A stretch of DNA of 64,000 bases, taken from positions 67,351 to 131,350 of the forward strand of contig JAQDNC010000007.1 in assembly GCA_027660625.1 (NCBI GenBank), in the 5' to 3' direction. The notes beneath the pieces are model-generated. The model was not told the origin of the DNA. It worked only from the letters and a program-made list of their open reading frames with translations, and ran no database searches. Positions within the stretch are counted from its first letter, which is position 1; each line of letters opens with the position of its first letter. Made by a program: the position numbers and the translations under genes. This DNA is from Coriobacteriaceae bacterium AM100-PB1-1D-6A (GTDB lineage Bacteria > Actinomycetota > Coriobacteriia > Coriobacteriales > Coriobacteriaceae). This document shows, one piece after another, positions 38,201 to 46,091 of the stretch.

Positions 38201-41200
38201 ACCAAAGCTGCTTGCCCGGGTACTCCGTACTCCCATCAATCTCGGATCCGTAGGTCACCTTGCCCGCATCGGCATCAGCCCTAGTAAAGGTGTAGTCCGC
38301 AGAGCCCGTGCCCGTGCTTCCGTAGCCAAAACTCTCCAGCAGGCTCGCATGGGTGAAGATCGTATTGTTCTCTTGGCTGGGCAAGCTGATTTGCTCAAAC
38401 TTCGCCGTCACCTGATCGGCCTCACTGCCTACACCAAGCTTTCCGAACAGCGACGTAGCCGCCTTGGTGCCACTCGTGTACCCAGTAGTCTTGATATTCT
38501 TCGCGTTCAGGCTCACGTACTTCTGCATCTCGTTGATGAGCAGAGGCATATAGGCGTTAGCGTCCGTGGCGCTGTTGGCGCCGTCGACAATCAGATTGTT
38601 GAGTGTAAGATCATCAATTGAGATCTTTCTAATCTTGGTGCCATTGCCGTCGCTGGACCCATACACGTAGCGGCACACGAGCGCGCCCGATGAGCTTCCG
38701 CCCGCGCCAATAGCGTCAGTAGAGCTCTTTCCGTCATTGATAACGGGCCCAACGGTACCACCCAAAGTGACGTTGCTTACTGTGAGATCGCCGTCTGCCA
38801 CCGTTTGAAAAAGACCGCAGTGCATGTTCTCGTGCTGGGTGGCATCGGAGTTTAGCTTGTTGCCATTCTGCTCGGCCTTGATCTTGGAGTAGTAGAAGGT
38901 GATGGCCGCATTATTAACCGTCACCTCTCCGATCGGTTGAGTGGGATAGTAGCTGTAGCCGGCCAAATCGATTGTGCCCGTTATGGTTATGGAATCATCG
39001 AGCCCTGTCGTACCATCGGGAACGATTGTCGAACGAATACCGGCGGGAGCATAGCAGAAAGCAGACCATAAGAGCAGCTTGTCCGCTGTATCGATTTGAC
39101 TGCCACTAAAGCCGCCTTCACAATTCTTAGAGGCTATGTCGAGGTTGTAGAAGTAGCGGGTATTGCCGTTCGTATTCTGGCTTCGACCGAAAGACGAGCG
39201 ATTATGGTAGCTGTTGTCTTTTGTGGAATCGCCGTCCATGTCCAGCTTGTTTTTCTGTGTGTGTAGCGAAACGACCGTGTTCCAGTCGGCGTCCATGAGC
39301 TTGCTGCCGTTGTTTGGTTTTACACCGCTGCCAACCCATTCATCGAAGGACGTTACGCCCGACGCAACGATGGCCCCCTCGCCGGTGGGCACCCTATAGG
39401 CGGTATCCCAATAAGCCCTGTCCTCCAAGTACAGGCCTAGGTAGCTCTCGACGCCATATGTCGTCTTATCATCCACCTTGCAGCCGCGGCAAACTAGAAC
39501 GCCGAGCGTCTGAGCGGCGCCTGCATTAATCTTTGTGCCCGAGAGATCGATGGCGTAGTTGTTGATAATCCAGTGACCGCTGGCTGCGTATACAAGGCCG
39601 CCAAGCTCCTTGGAATCATCCACAGTCGCGATTATAGAAGCGTTGGTCGTTTTCAAAGCATAGGAGTTTTCACTCTTGTTAATGTTGTCATCTCCGATAG
39701 TTACGACCGCGTTGCCCCAGCTATAACCCAAGAGACCGCCCACGCCATTGAGCTTATCGCCGTTCTTTCCGACTCCCATCTTGAACGAGTTGAACGAAAG
39801 GCCCGTAATGTTAACGTCCTTTTTGGCCGAGTTGGCTATTGCCCCATCAGCCCCATAGGTGCTCTGTGCGATGCAGCCGATAAGACCGCCGACCTGGGCA
39901 ATCTTGCCGCTGGTGCAATTGCCGGTTTCGATTGATCCGGCGACTTCGAGGCCCGCAACATTGAATGACGAGCCATAATCGCCCACATAACCAATGGCGC
40001 CGCCAATGCGACTATTGCCGTTAAGCGTTTTAGTTGCAGCGATGGTCGCTTGAGCCCTGCTGTTATCCTTAAACGCAACCGTAGAAGCCGCCGACACGCT
40101 GCCCGCAATACCACCAATGTTCACTTCGTTGCCGAACGTATCATCACACGCGATATTCGTTTTGCACGTTACGCCAGACAATGGCAGGTTGCCGACGATG
40201 GTACCTGCAAGCGACCCGGCATCGATAGCCGAACCGTTATCAAACTTCATGGAACCAGCGATTGTGACGTTGGAGATGGTTGCGCCGTTGACGGCCGCGA
40301 ACAAGCCCAAGCGGCCGTGGCGGTAGATTTTGCCGTTGCCGTTGCTCGTGTCATTGCCGTCGAGCACAGCTTCACCACGCTTGCCGTACGGCTCGCCGAC
40401 GGCAAGGTTGATTGTGCCGTTGCCATTTGTGCCGCCGCCGTTCAACGTTCCCGAGAAAACTTGCGAGCCGTCTGCACGATCCTGCGTGAAACCCGTCAGG
40501 CCCGTGCCCTTGAGATCAATAGTGCCGTTCACCGTAATGGTCGAGGACTGCAAGATGTTCGGGTTGTTTTCGGAAACGCCCTCGACCATGGAGTAGTAGC
40601 CGTTGGTTTGCCAGGTGATTGCAAGTTTGGCGAAATCCTCAACAGAGGTTAGGGTGTAGGCACCGTTAGCTGCCGTCAACGAATCCGGCAAGGTCAACTT
40701 ATGAGTGTCCACATCAAGCTTAATGAAGTCGCCGCCCAGACGAATAACTTCGCCGTAGGTCGCGATGTCGTCCGTCTTCGAGGCAGTATTGCTACGTTTG
40801 AAGGTCCAGCCCGCTGCACCCTTGTCAGCGTCAGAGCCATCGCCGACAGCAAAAATCAGCGCGTTGTGATTCTCGTATACGAGCTGGCCCGTCGTGCTGT
40901 TTTCGGCAAAACTTGCGCCCGACAGATCCGTGATGCCGCTGAATTTGATTACAGCATTCCACGCGGAGCCTGCAATTCCCGCGGCACGGTTGCTTTGCGC
41001 CTTACCGATAGGATTGTCGCTTGTAAGTTTGAAATCTCGCACGTCAAGGACATTGCGCGCGTCGACAACGCCCACGGCACCACCGAACTTTCCGGCGTCC
41101 GTTCGCGTCGGGGCATCTCCCTTGCACGCAACCGTCACGCCGTCGAGCACAACGGCGACAGGCTGCGAATTGGAGTCCGCGCTATCGCCAACATAGCCAA

Positions 41201-42908
41201 CAACACCGCCCGTATCGGACAGCTTGCCCGCAAGTTCAAACTCAATTGAGCACGTTTTCTTATCCGCATCCTTTTGGACCACAAAGGCGCGCAGCGACTC
41301 ATCGACGCCTTTTGCCGTCGCAAACACCTTGCCGACAAGGCCGCCGTAGCTGCCGTTGAAGCTAACTTCTTCCGGTAAGGTGAACTTGCTCTTATACGTT
41401 CCGCCTTGCACCACGATGTCGCCATTAGAAATATCGGCCACACCAAAAAGGGCGCCGGCGCGTTGCGATGCACCAAGCGTCACAAGCTTGCCCAGGTCGA
41501 ACATATTGGGCTTAACGATAAATCCTTGCGCAAAGCTCACGTCGCCGATGACGCCACCGGAGCAAGCGCTGTCTTTATCGCCGACGTTGCACGCCGGCTT
41601 AACCGTTACGCCATCAGCGATGTTGAGCGTGAGGTTGGTGGCCTTACCGATAAGACCGCCCGCCGCGTTTTTACCTGCGACGCTCAGCGCCGAGACATCG
41701 ATGCCAGTTGGTAGGGCGACGGTGGCACCCTCCCGCGCCTCGCCGATAAGACCCCCCGCGTTGGCATCAGCGGCTGTCGCGTTGATAGTGGGGGTACCGT
41801 CGAGTTTGTCCGGCAGGGCGAGGCCCGCAAGCGTAAGCGATGCTCCTTCGGCAAGGGTGTTCACAAGCAAGCCCATGTTGCCTGTGCTCGATTGCATATC
41901 GATCGCCAGGGGGCTGTTCGCGCTTGTCACGTAGGTTGCGTTAAGCGTGAGCGCGCCCGTGACCTCGCCCACAAGTGGCGAGGCGAGCTTGCAGATGTCC
42001 TTTTCGGTATCGCTCTTGGGCGTGCCCACGGTTACGGTGGCAGCAAGCGTCTTGTCCGCGCCCGTGACCTTTGCGGCCACGATGGGCTGGGCATCGGTAC
42101 CCTTCCAGGTGAGCTTTACGGTGCTGTTGGCGTCGCTGAGCTCGATGTTGTTGAAGAGCGTCTTGTTGACGGTCAGGGTCCTGTCGCCGAGGTTGAGCGC
42201 GCCTTTGAAAGGGTAGGCATCGCTGCCGAAGCCCTGGAACGTGAGGCTACCCAGGCCGTCCACGATCTCCGCGCCGCACACGTCGAAGTCGATACCGGTC
42301 GAGCCACCTTTGGAGATGTTCGCGTTCTGGTAGATGGCGGGATCGGTGTTGGAGATGGCGATAAGGTCGGCGTTGGACTCAAAGGTAATGGCCGTGACGG
42401 CGCCCAAGTCGTCAGTGATGACATTGCCGTCACCCAACGCGTGCCTGAGATCCTCGACAGTAGCGATGGTGGGGGCGGTGTTTGCCTGATCAGCAGCATC
42501 CGCGTCCGCGTCATCCGCTTGTTCTCCGTCAGCAGCACCCTCATCGGCAGCCGCATCGTCTTGGGACGCGTCGCCCTCCGTTGGGGTATCGCCGTTAGTG
42601 GTTCCATCGGTCGTGGAGTCCTGTGATTCGCCAGCGTTGGTAGAACCGTCGCTGCCCTCGGTAGCGCCAGCGTCGGCGCCCGGAGTCGTTGCGACATCAT
42701 CAGATGTAGTCTGGTCAGCATCTTGCAGCGCGGTGGCCACAGCATCCTGTACGGAGCGCGCCGTGTTGCCCGCGGCGCGCGCGGCGGAGACGGATGCCTC
42801 CATGACGGCGTCGAGCTCTTGCGCGAACACCTCCGTGGAGGGCGCAAGCGCCTGGAAAATCATGATCGCGGTCAGGCATGCGGTTGTTATGCGCTTTGCC
42901 GTTCTCAT
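32232..42908 (-). CDS. Giant secreted GLUG-repeat surface protein (3,558 residues)
   Basis: It starts with a signal peptide (about residues 1-30, cleavage likely after VFA). An acidic Thr/Gly/Asp-rich spacer (about 65-150) follows, then a very long repetitive body in which GG(L/V/Y)(I/V/L)G units such as GGLIGEARE, GGVVGYVGD, GGYVGAIAGG and GGLLGSSGR recur about 25 times. These are GLUG-type motifs, expected to form a long beta-helix or beta-solenoid. From about residue 2,700 the composition changes to beta-sandwich-like domains. The C-terminus (HETKTN) has no LPXTG motif, hydrophobic tail or wall-binding repeat, so anchoring must come from a partner. The ATG at 42908 has an AGGTAGG site. It is the last gene of an operon with three membrane-anchored proteins. 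Function is inferred as adhesion or glycan/host contact. The middle is more AT-rich than neighbouring genes. Confidence 0.85.
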   Translation of the reverse strand: MRTAKRITTACLTAIMIFQALAPSTEVFAQELDAVMEASVSAARAAGNTARSVQDAVATALQDADQTTSDDVATTPGADAGATEGSDGSTNAGESQDSTTDGTTNGDTPTEGDASQDDAAADEGAADGEQADDADADAADQANTAPTIATVEDLRHALGDGNVITDDLGAVTAITFESNADLIAISNTDPAIYQNANISKGGSTGIDFDVCGAEIVDGLGSLTFQGFGSDAYPFKGALNLGDRTLTVNKTLFNNIELSDANSTVKLTWKGTDAQPIVAAKVTGADKTLAATVTVGTPKSDTEKDICKLASPLVGEVTGALTLNATYVTSANSPLAIDMQSSTGNMGLLVNTLAEGASLTLAGLALPDKLDGTPTINATAADANAGGLIGEAREGATVALPTGIDVSALSVAGKNAAGGLIGKATNLTLNIADGVTVKPACNVGDKDSACSGGVIGDVSFAQGFIVKPNMFDLGKLVTLGASQRAGALFGVADISNGDIVVQGGTYKSKFTLPEEVSFNGSYGGLVGKVFATAKGVDESLRAFVVQKDADKKTCSIEFELAGKLSDTGGVVGYVGDSADSNSQPVAVVLDGVTVACKGDAPTRTDAGKFGGAVGVVDARNVLDVRDFKLTSDNPIGKAQSNRAAGIAGSAWNAVIKFSGITDLSGASFAENSTTGQLVYENHNALIFAVGDGSDADKGAAGWTFKRSNTASKTDDIATYGEVIRLGGDFIKLDVDTHKLTLPDSLTAANGAYTLTSVEDFAKLAITWQTNGYYSMVEGVSENNPNILQSSTITVNGTIDLKGTGLTGFTQDRADGSQVFSGTLNGGGTNGNGTINLAVGEPYGKRGEAVLDGNDTSNGNGKIYRHGRLGLFAAVNGATISNVTIAGSMKFDNGSAIDAGSLAGTIVGNLPLSGVTCKTNIACDDTFGNEVNIGGIAGSVSAASTVAFKDNSRAQATIAATKTLNGNSRIGGAIGYVGDYGSSFNVAGLEVAGSIETGNCTSGKIAQVGGLIGCIAQSTYGADGAIANSAKKDVNITGLSFNSFKMGVGKNGDKLNGVGGLLGYSWGNAVVTIGDDNINKSENSYALKTTNASIIATVDDSKELGGLVYAASGHWIINNYAIDLSGTKINAGAAQTLGVLVCRGCKVDDKTTYGVESYLGLYLEDRAYWDTAYRVPTGEGAIVASGVTSFDEWVGSGVKPNNGSKLMDADWNTVVSLHTQKNKLDMDGDSTKDNSYHNRSSFGRSQNTNGNTRYFYNLDIASKNCEGGFSGSQIDTADKLLLWSAFCYAPAGIRSTIVPDGTTGLDDSITITGTIDLAGYSYYPTQPIGEVTVNNAAITFYYSKIKAEQNGNKLNSDATQHENMHCGLFQTVADGDLTVSNVTLGGTVGPVINDGKSSTDAIGAGGSSSGALVCRYVYGSSDGNGTKIRKISIDDLTLNNLIVDGANSATDANAYMPLLINEMQKYVSLNAKNIKTTGYTSGTKAATSLFGKLGVGSEADQVTAKFEQISLPSQENNTIFTHASLLESFGYGSTGTGSADYTFTRADADAGKVTYGSEIDGSTEYPGKQLWYYDEATYGAVSGYVTVDGKKDGDVRPWFGDYLPYVYKGKAAEDGVQYHEIKVNQRIPKLVMGCGTYGDPYSVTNAAEMNAIANYINNMTALDGWEVTIVADQGRLCTRRSSDHSTDNEVTYVYKQANGTDNKWEKKTGDASTNSPQTLSDETMHRYMQSAYYSIEPTEGNTITLDGASFGGFGNRANPFRGVIVGNFGSDNKNATIKIENNEGSLRGLIPYSYGSVVRDLNIRYVNASATITYSAKDADGVPTAFFGGVVGCILGGDNIIDGVVVNGTTAENPTTGFTVTGGGDKPHLVPIGGYVGAIAGGGVIFRNMDKSGKSSWRAGTGDKSRGLGKGNFDLYNNPYVGRVIDGYAFSEGCKVENGNANYQINELTKKGTPCVTTTGTDNKYLGTNAEAPVTMVKNAQGLLVLSAIISSGAGAGAAHTNYSNNGVFRGSKAYWGSDSQDPAICGYLFGNKEYGKVRNANYANVGKPESAAGDFEIAKNDDQKAPGKQGWHGPLDHDDDVNSPYLVASYAADYQTGYVCASKSIGMSLEFKQGDTYDMTDYGTGYVGLNGRYYSNACNSNQPGTDRDRITPHVATIDGNGATITVGTEGTAYGVVEYADDDYKVSGVGGLFSTVMFTSTNVGQSVTANDGAQVKDLTFSNCNVALTYIDTNGEAKPGEAPNDLTGAGLLAGATANYDDGTCGIYRNVQMKNCTVSGAKSVGGLLGSSGRARRTTSEDRTYMVEFGDGWGPAYLYDCSYTGLNVTGEKNVGGYVGTVASACGVWTTAGTGVSERTVGKNSTITATGTVPYVGGVLGYVERSDISVNTNIGTTTAAQSSCTAVISGVNVLATGSNSDDHMGAGGVVGRARGGVISMSNVRIDGGNGTENAVIGDKAGTNNSIYNAGGLIGEVTSSGSPNKYWFDDCSVKNVSIAGTGKCSGGLIGYFFSNVNIACNNIAIENATIKGNWSGGLLGANNASNSGSVVIDVTNTKVSNTTFSERSNGGIMGDGRGQFHLLNVLMDSNSYNAGKTQGVLLGEVDTGDGKYSLSAAGVEVKPGSGKTTSDLPPMVYTTNTNTAAVNEKTYIAFGDYNGTAAAPNENKTLYGAGDTATTATSPYVTTRPVSTLAVRASDGDTTDRYLFGDGAAIDTATTIQSQAGARVPGRYTYTNIAGINDAGAYQNTSTYSADSSRSTYNANNITSGKKAKTDFPVLVIPGNDTTTVESYLNIVTNGGFSDARRLNGSTAHVTATAEVFSLADNGTFVKDVAASQAPTLKVLNNGTSSMAFRASTDWDNEQGRFTLLTVTFSEAGQSYRVQVPIIVKRMLEIDFTATYSEGANFKAADYATKYDKHVLVSSGDTMTGYLTWTYGSARGKPVDYGWNTLLEAGGSMGPLNKSITFGATLPEGTQLTLVDTANNSREYHYTVGTGGATSVKLTEFVDAGNKAYYTEPWLSEIVGVKADEAKEDKDGAWVKLADDEVKDKSQAELAKMAGAKVDGAYYRARTSSDATGTFYTLSVDKEEPKSENFYLVVRTPAGSAGVNGYTATTVDTSLNEHINYLLRGKKAADGKAAEDGHQNTPSTYSVASNYTHSLVDNKRNLVDNRDSINRMELKEATYSLSMNVSDTVTFDSSQQYTSSDALYYQLDSSLVTYHDGVIADSVGYPTGTQGTYEFYVKVGDNYYTWGGSGWNLAGTKETPVVSGLSWTANGGDMSLVLTDAEGNPIDMSGLREIAKNHVNAFTVTMRAALTMTEPACQAGIVASQNSGTDRYTKPNYRAYLSTHADTLSTSSNSAYNDGGAGYYRMDVGSSTIALEASKKSQLGINIDDLKSADGEIALVGTYDLSKLTGAEAKIDAANTVTYTLSLEQRQDNGGYAPVGDISNYITVLGSDYLGTGAASADGNSYVFTDTKTNGAFLTRDGNSLAFKHAFRVKVNTNVEGENQTYANYRLVLTANIMTGNVVDDTPVNVSNLDGYSHSDYVTYTLARINTEGIRHETKTN

Positions 42909-42972
42909 CTGGTCCTACCTCGTTCTATCTCATGCCCCGTGCGGGGTCTCAAAATCACAGATTGCGGTTGGC

Positions 42973-43950
42973 CTACGCAGCCCTGCACGTAACACCGATG
43001 TCATCCAAGCTGCCGGGCGCGGCATCCGTCGAACGGTAAAAGGTAATAATCTCCGACCCGGGATCCATGGTGAACGTAACCGACCTTCCATCAAAGGTCG
43101 CGTCGGAATGATTCGTCGCCAAAAATGGGTCAAGCTCAACCTTGTCGCCCCATGTAAGCTTGATTTTTGTTGGCGCGCCCGTAACGGTCGCGCGATAGTT
43201 GTAAGCGTCGAAAGCGTTGATATCCGAGTTCTTGTCGACCCACTCGCCCGAAACGCCCGAAGCCGTTACCTCTGCACGCTCGGAAGGCGCAATCTTGGCG
43301 GCGAGCCATTTAAGATTGGTGCCGGGGCTATTGGAGCCGACCTGGGCCTTAACGGTGAAGGATGCTTTGTTGAGGTCCGCCTTGGAAAATGTAACCTTAT
43401 AGGTATACATGGTTGCCCTGTTGGCAGGGAAGGAAAGGTCGACCGTGCCGCCCGCCGTCAGCGTGGGCGAACCGCTTATGCTCCAAGCTTTCGTCGTTCC
43501 CGTCGCCTTCACGCTCAGCGTCGCGTTAACGTCCTTGTCGTTGACCTTGTTCTTGTCGCCCAGCAGATGGTTGTAAATGCGAAAGGTAAAAGAGCAGTTT
43601 TCCCCACTCGTGTCGGCGATGACGCTTCGGACGGCAATACCCTCATCATTCAGCGTCTCATTCGTGTAGCCCGTAAGCATGTCCGAGGCAAACAGCGCCT
43701 GTGACGTGCCCGAGACAGCGACCGACTTAAGGAAGTCGCCCGCCAAAAAGGCCGTGTAAGTAAGGTGGGTACCCGCCGCAATCGCGACGGCGCATAGCAG
43801 CACCGCAACCGCCCACAGGCGCTTGCGCATTTTGGAAGCAGGGGCCGCCGACTCTACGCAGCAAGGCTCTGCCTTAGAATCATCCACCTGCGCAAAGTGC
43901 TTGCCAACAGGCCTCGCGATTTCATTTTGCTCTTTCTTGTCTTTTCGCAT
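42973..43950 (-). CDS. Membrane-anchored secreted protein C of the adhesin locus
   Basis: A 325-residue protein with a charged cytoplasmic head of about 45 residues, one membrane helix (LWAVAVLLCAVAIAAGTHLT) and an extracytoplasmic region of about 255 residues predicted to be all-beta. After the helix the sequence TYTAFLAGDFLKSVAVSG recalls the region just after the anchor in TasA/CalY-like, SipW-processed proteins. That similarity is weak and is an inference. The extracytoplasmic part has evenly spaced Thr/Ser/Val/Asn strands. The ATG at 43950 follows GGGAGGGG; an in-frame start upstream would overlap the previous gene. It lies 64 bases before the giant GLUG gene and 23 bases after protein B. 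No known family is recognised. Confidence 0.75.
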   Translation of the reverse strand: MRKDKKEQNEIARPVGKHFAQVDDSKAEPCCVESAAPASKMRKRLWAVAVLLCAVAIAAGTHLTYTAFLAGDFLKSVAVSGTSQALFASDMLTGYTNETLNDEGIAVRSVIADTSGENCSFTFRIYNHLLGDKNKVNDKDVNATLSVKATGTTKAWSISGSPTLTAGGTVDLSFPANRATMYTYKVTFSKADLNKASFTVKAQVGSNSPGTNLKWLAAKIAPSERAEVTASGVSGEWVDKNSDINAFDAYNYRATVTGAPTKIKLTWGDKVELDPFLATNHSDATFDGRSVTFTMDPGSEIITFYRSTDAAPGSLDDIGVTCRAA

Positions 43951-43973
43951 CTGGCGCCCCTCCCTTCTTGTTA

Positions 43974-44774
43974 TTAGTTGCCACTCGTGCCGCGAGCAAT
44001 TAGATAAACCATGTCGGTCTCTTTGACGTTGGAGACCGTCTTTCCGTTTACGGTCACAACGCCCGGATTCCATGTGCACTCGATGATGAAGTTCGTGGCG
44101 ACGTTGGCTGTTTTGCCATTCCAGCCATCGAGCCCACTCCCTGCGAACTTGTGGTACCGATACAGCGGACGGGCGTTTTTCTGGACATTCACGTACGAGC
44201 CGTACGTCGGGTCGTTTGCCTCAAGCTCTTTAGCCAACGCACTTGTCCCGTCCGCGGAGTTGATAAAAGCAAACTCAATCGGGGTGCTGCTCTTCTTGCT
44301 CCATGAGTAGGTGCGGTTGAGCCCGTCGAGGCCGACCACAGTGCCGTTTTTATCGTTCGGATTATTGACCGTCACGTGATACACGTTGATTGTCAGCCCC
44401 GTGATATTCGTTGTGTTGGCAATCTGCAGCTCAAACGCTTGACCGCCGGCAGCGGGATCGCCATTGTCGCTCTGCACACAAAACGCGCGACGAACGGTCA
44501 CGGTGCCGTCTATGTTTTTAACATCGCCCCGTGACTCGTCATACGAAATCTCGATGGGCTCGATGCTCGTCTGGTTGGGACCCATGATCTTAAGCTGCGC
44601 GGGCGTTTGGATCTTGCCCACCGTAGACAGACTTTTGCTGCCCACAAACCACGAGAGCGACAAGCCGATGATAAGAGCGATTGCCGCCAGCAATATCAGG
44701 ACCGCAAGGGCCTGTGCGCGGTGGTTTTCTATCCAATTGCGGGCATCGCCGAGGCGCGTTTGCATGGTGCTCAT
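43974..44774 (-). CDS. Membrane-anchored secreted protein B of the adhesin locus
   Basis: A 266-residue protein with a short cytoplasmic head, one membrane helix ending in LSWFVGSKSLSTVG (about residues 20-45) and an all-beta extracytoplasmic domain of about 215 residues. The hydrophobic segment ending in S/A-W-F and followed by a polar loop also occurs in protein A of the same operon. It resembles the start of TasA/camelysin-type fibre proteins, although no SipW peptidase gene is nearby. Only one Cys pair-like position (AFCVQSD, IIECTWN) is seen, which could form a disulfide. Its start overlaps the end of protein A as ATGA, so translation is coupled. Function is unknown. Confidence 0.75.
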   Translation of the reverse strand: MSTMQTRLGDARNWIENHRAQALAVLILLAAIALIIGLSLSWFVGSKSLSTVGKIQTPAQLKIMGPNQTSIEPIEISYDESRGDVKNIDGTVTVRRAFCVQSDNGDPAAGGQAFELQIANTTNITGLTINVYHVTVNNPNDKNGTVVGLDGLNRTYSWSKKSSTPIEFAFINSADGTSALAKELEANDPTYGSYVNVQKNARPLYRYHKFAGSGLDGWNGKTANVATNFIIECTWNPGVVTVNGKTVSNVKETDMVYLIARGTSGN

Positions 44775-45808
44775 GAGCTCACGCCCTCCTGAGCGCTAAT
44801 TCTAAGTTGGATGTATTTGACCTTATTGCCGATCTGCTCGTCGGCATTGTTGTACAGCGCCGAGCAGATGGCGGTGTCGCCGAAGGATATGTCAGCCGAA
44901 ACCGCAGGAGCGTTGGCGGCGCTCGTGCCGTTTGCCGCGCCATAGAAGTAGTTCGCTTTATGCGCGTTCATATCTGCCTGCAGAGCGCCGTAGTCAGACT
45001 TTGCGTCGCCCGCCGCCGCAAACAGGTTCTTGTAGTAATTCGTGTTGCCGGTAAGGACGAAGTTTTGGAAGTACTCCGGCCACACCCAGTACAGGCTGAT
45101 GGTGACGGGTTTGTTCGTTGGCTTGTTCACATCGCCGTTTTCGCAAAATTCGCACTTGCGAATCTCGATCTTGCTATCAACCACGCGGCCCGAGTAATAC
45201 CCGTTCTGGTCGCAGCTCGTAAAGAACAGCAAGTGGCCTTTGATCAAGCCAAGGAGCGCCTCCGCCTCGGGCGCCAGCGTTCCCCCGTCCCCAACAACGC
45301 CAACAGTGTTCGTGACCTTAAGCAAGCGCGACAGACTGATCGTGACCCCGTCCAGGTCACTCACCAGCGGCTTCACCGTAAATGTAATCTTGCCGCGAGC
45401 ACCCGGGTACAGAGAGCCCGCGGTCTCGTTGTTGAGGTTGGAGCCGAGCGTTACCGTCATGGCGTCGGTCGTATCCAGGCCATCGATGGCATACTTTTCC
45501 TCGGGCGTGCGCTCGGAGCGCTCGTAATAGCCCACGTGCGCGCCGGACTCACCCTCGCCCGCGGCGGTCAGCGTGTACCGATCCGCCTTCGCCCCGATCG
45601 TACCCCCCGTGGCGCTCACTCGGTTATTCGCGGCAAACCAGGCCAGACACGCAAAGATGGCAACGATGGCGGCCAACACAAACAGACCGCTCACCAGGAA
45701 ATCCTTCCAGAAATCCTTGAGGGTCCGCACGTGCTCGTCGGCAGCTTGGCGGTACTCGGCCGCCGTCTTGTGCTGCTGGAGCTCGCTATGTCGGTCCATG
45801 CCACTCAT
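44771..45808 (-). CDS. Membrane-anchored secreted protein A of the adhesin locus
   Basis: A 345-residue protein and the first gene of the locus. A hydrophilic cytoplasmic head of about 37 residues is followed by a membrane helix ending in LAWFAANNRVSATGG (about residues 38-65) and a beta-rich extracytoplasmic domain of about 275 residues. A C-x-F-C pair (RKCEFCENG) near residue 225 and a further Cys in FFTSCDQNG could form disulfides. No known domain is recognised beyond the TasA/CalY-like anchor context. A promoter lies about 90 bases upstream. The ribosome binding site is weak, and the ATG at 45799 is an alternative start. Together with B, C and the giant protein it probably builds one surface structure. 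Confidence 0.75.
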   Translation of the reverse strand: MSGMDRHSELQQHKTAAEYRQAADEHVRTLKDFWKDFLVSGLFVLAAIVAIFACLAWFAANNRVSATGGTIGAKADRYTLTAAGEGESGAHVGYYERSERTPEEKYAIDGLDTTDAMTVTLGSNLNNETAGSLYPGARGKITFTVKPLVSDLDGVTISLSRLLKVTNTVGVVGDGGTLAPEAEALLGLIKGHLLFFTSCDQNGYYSGRVVDSKIEIRKCEFCENGDVNKPTNKPVTISLYWVWPEYFQNFVLTGNTNYYKNLFAAAGDAKSDYGALQADMNAHKANYFYGAANGTSAANAPAVSADISFGDTAICSALYNNADEQIGNKVKYIQLRISAQEGVSS

Positions 45809-45892
45809 CGCTTACATTTGCCCTGCTTGCGGGCGTGCCATCCTTTCCGCTCGGTCGCGTTTATCCGTTGTTCGCAGGTAGAGAATTCAGGC

Positions 45893-45920
45893 AGAATACA
45901 ACACCGTACGATAAGGTAAA
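45893..45920 (-). promoter_or_regulatory. Candidate promoter of the adhesin operon
   Basis: Minus strand TTTACC and TATTCT are separated by 16 bases, about 85 bases upstream of the first ATG of the operon. Confidence 0.45.
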
Positions 45921-45986
45921 AGAATAGCATTGACCTGCGGTTCGCTCCACAACGCAAGCCTTAATGATGTCTTAAAAGTCAAACCC

Positions 45987-46052
45987 TTGGTGCAAGTGGT
46001 CAGGTTACTTCGCGCCAACATGGTGCAAACAAACCTGACCCCCTTGCACCAA
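45987..46052. repeat. 66-bp inverted repeat TTGGTGCAAG...CTTGCACCAA
   Basis: Arms TTGGTGCAAGTGGTCAGGTT and AACCTGACCCCCTTGCACCA are complementary except for one extra base and a substitution. The repeat lies between the 3' end of the DUF4143 gene and the adhesin operon promoter, so it may end transcription of the former or bind a regulator of the latter. Confidence 0.55.
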
Positions 46053-46091
46053 TCCGTAGCGCCGGGCAGCGGACACACGGCGTGCCGCCCC

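Noticed and set aside
32232..42908. LPXTG-anchored protein
   Set aside because: The C-terminus ends in HETKTN with no sorting motif, hydrophobic helix or basic tail.
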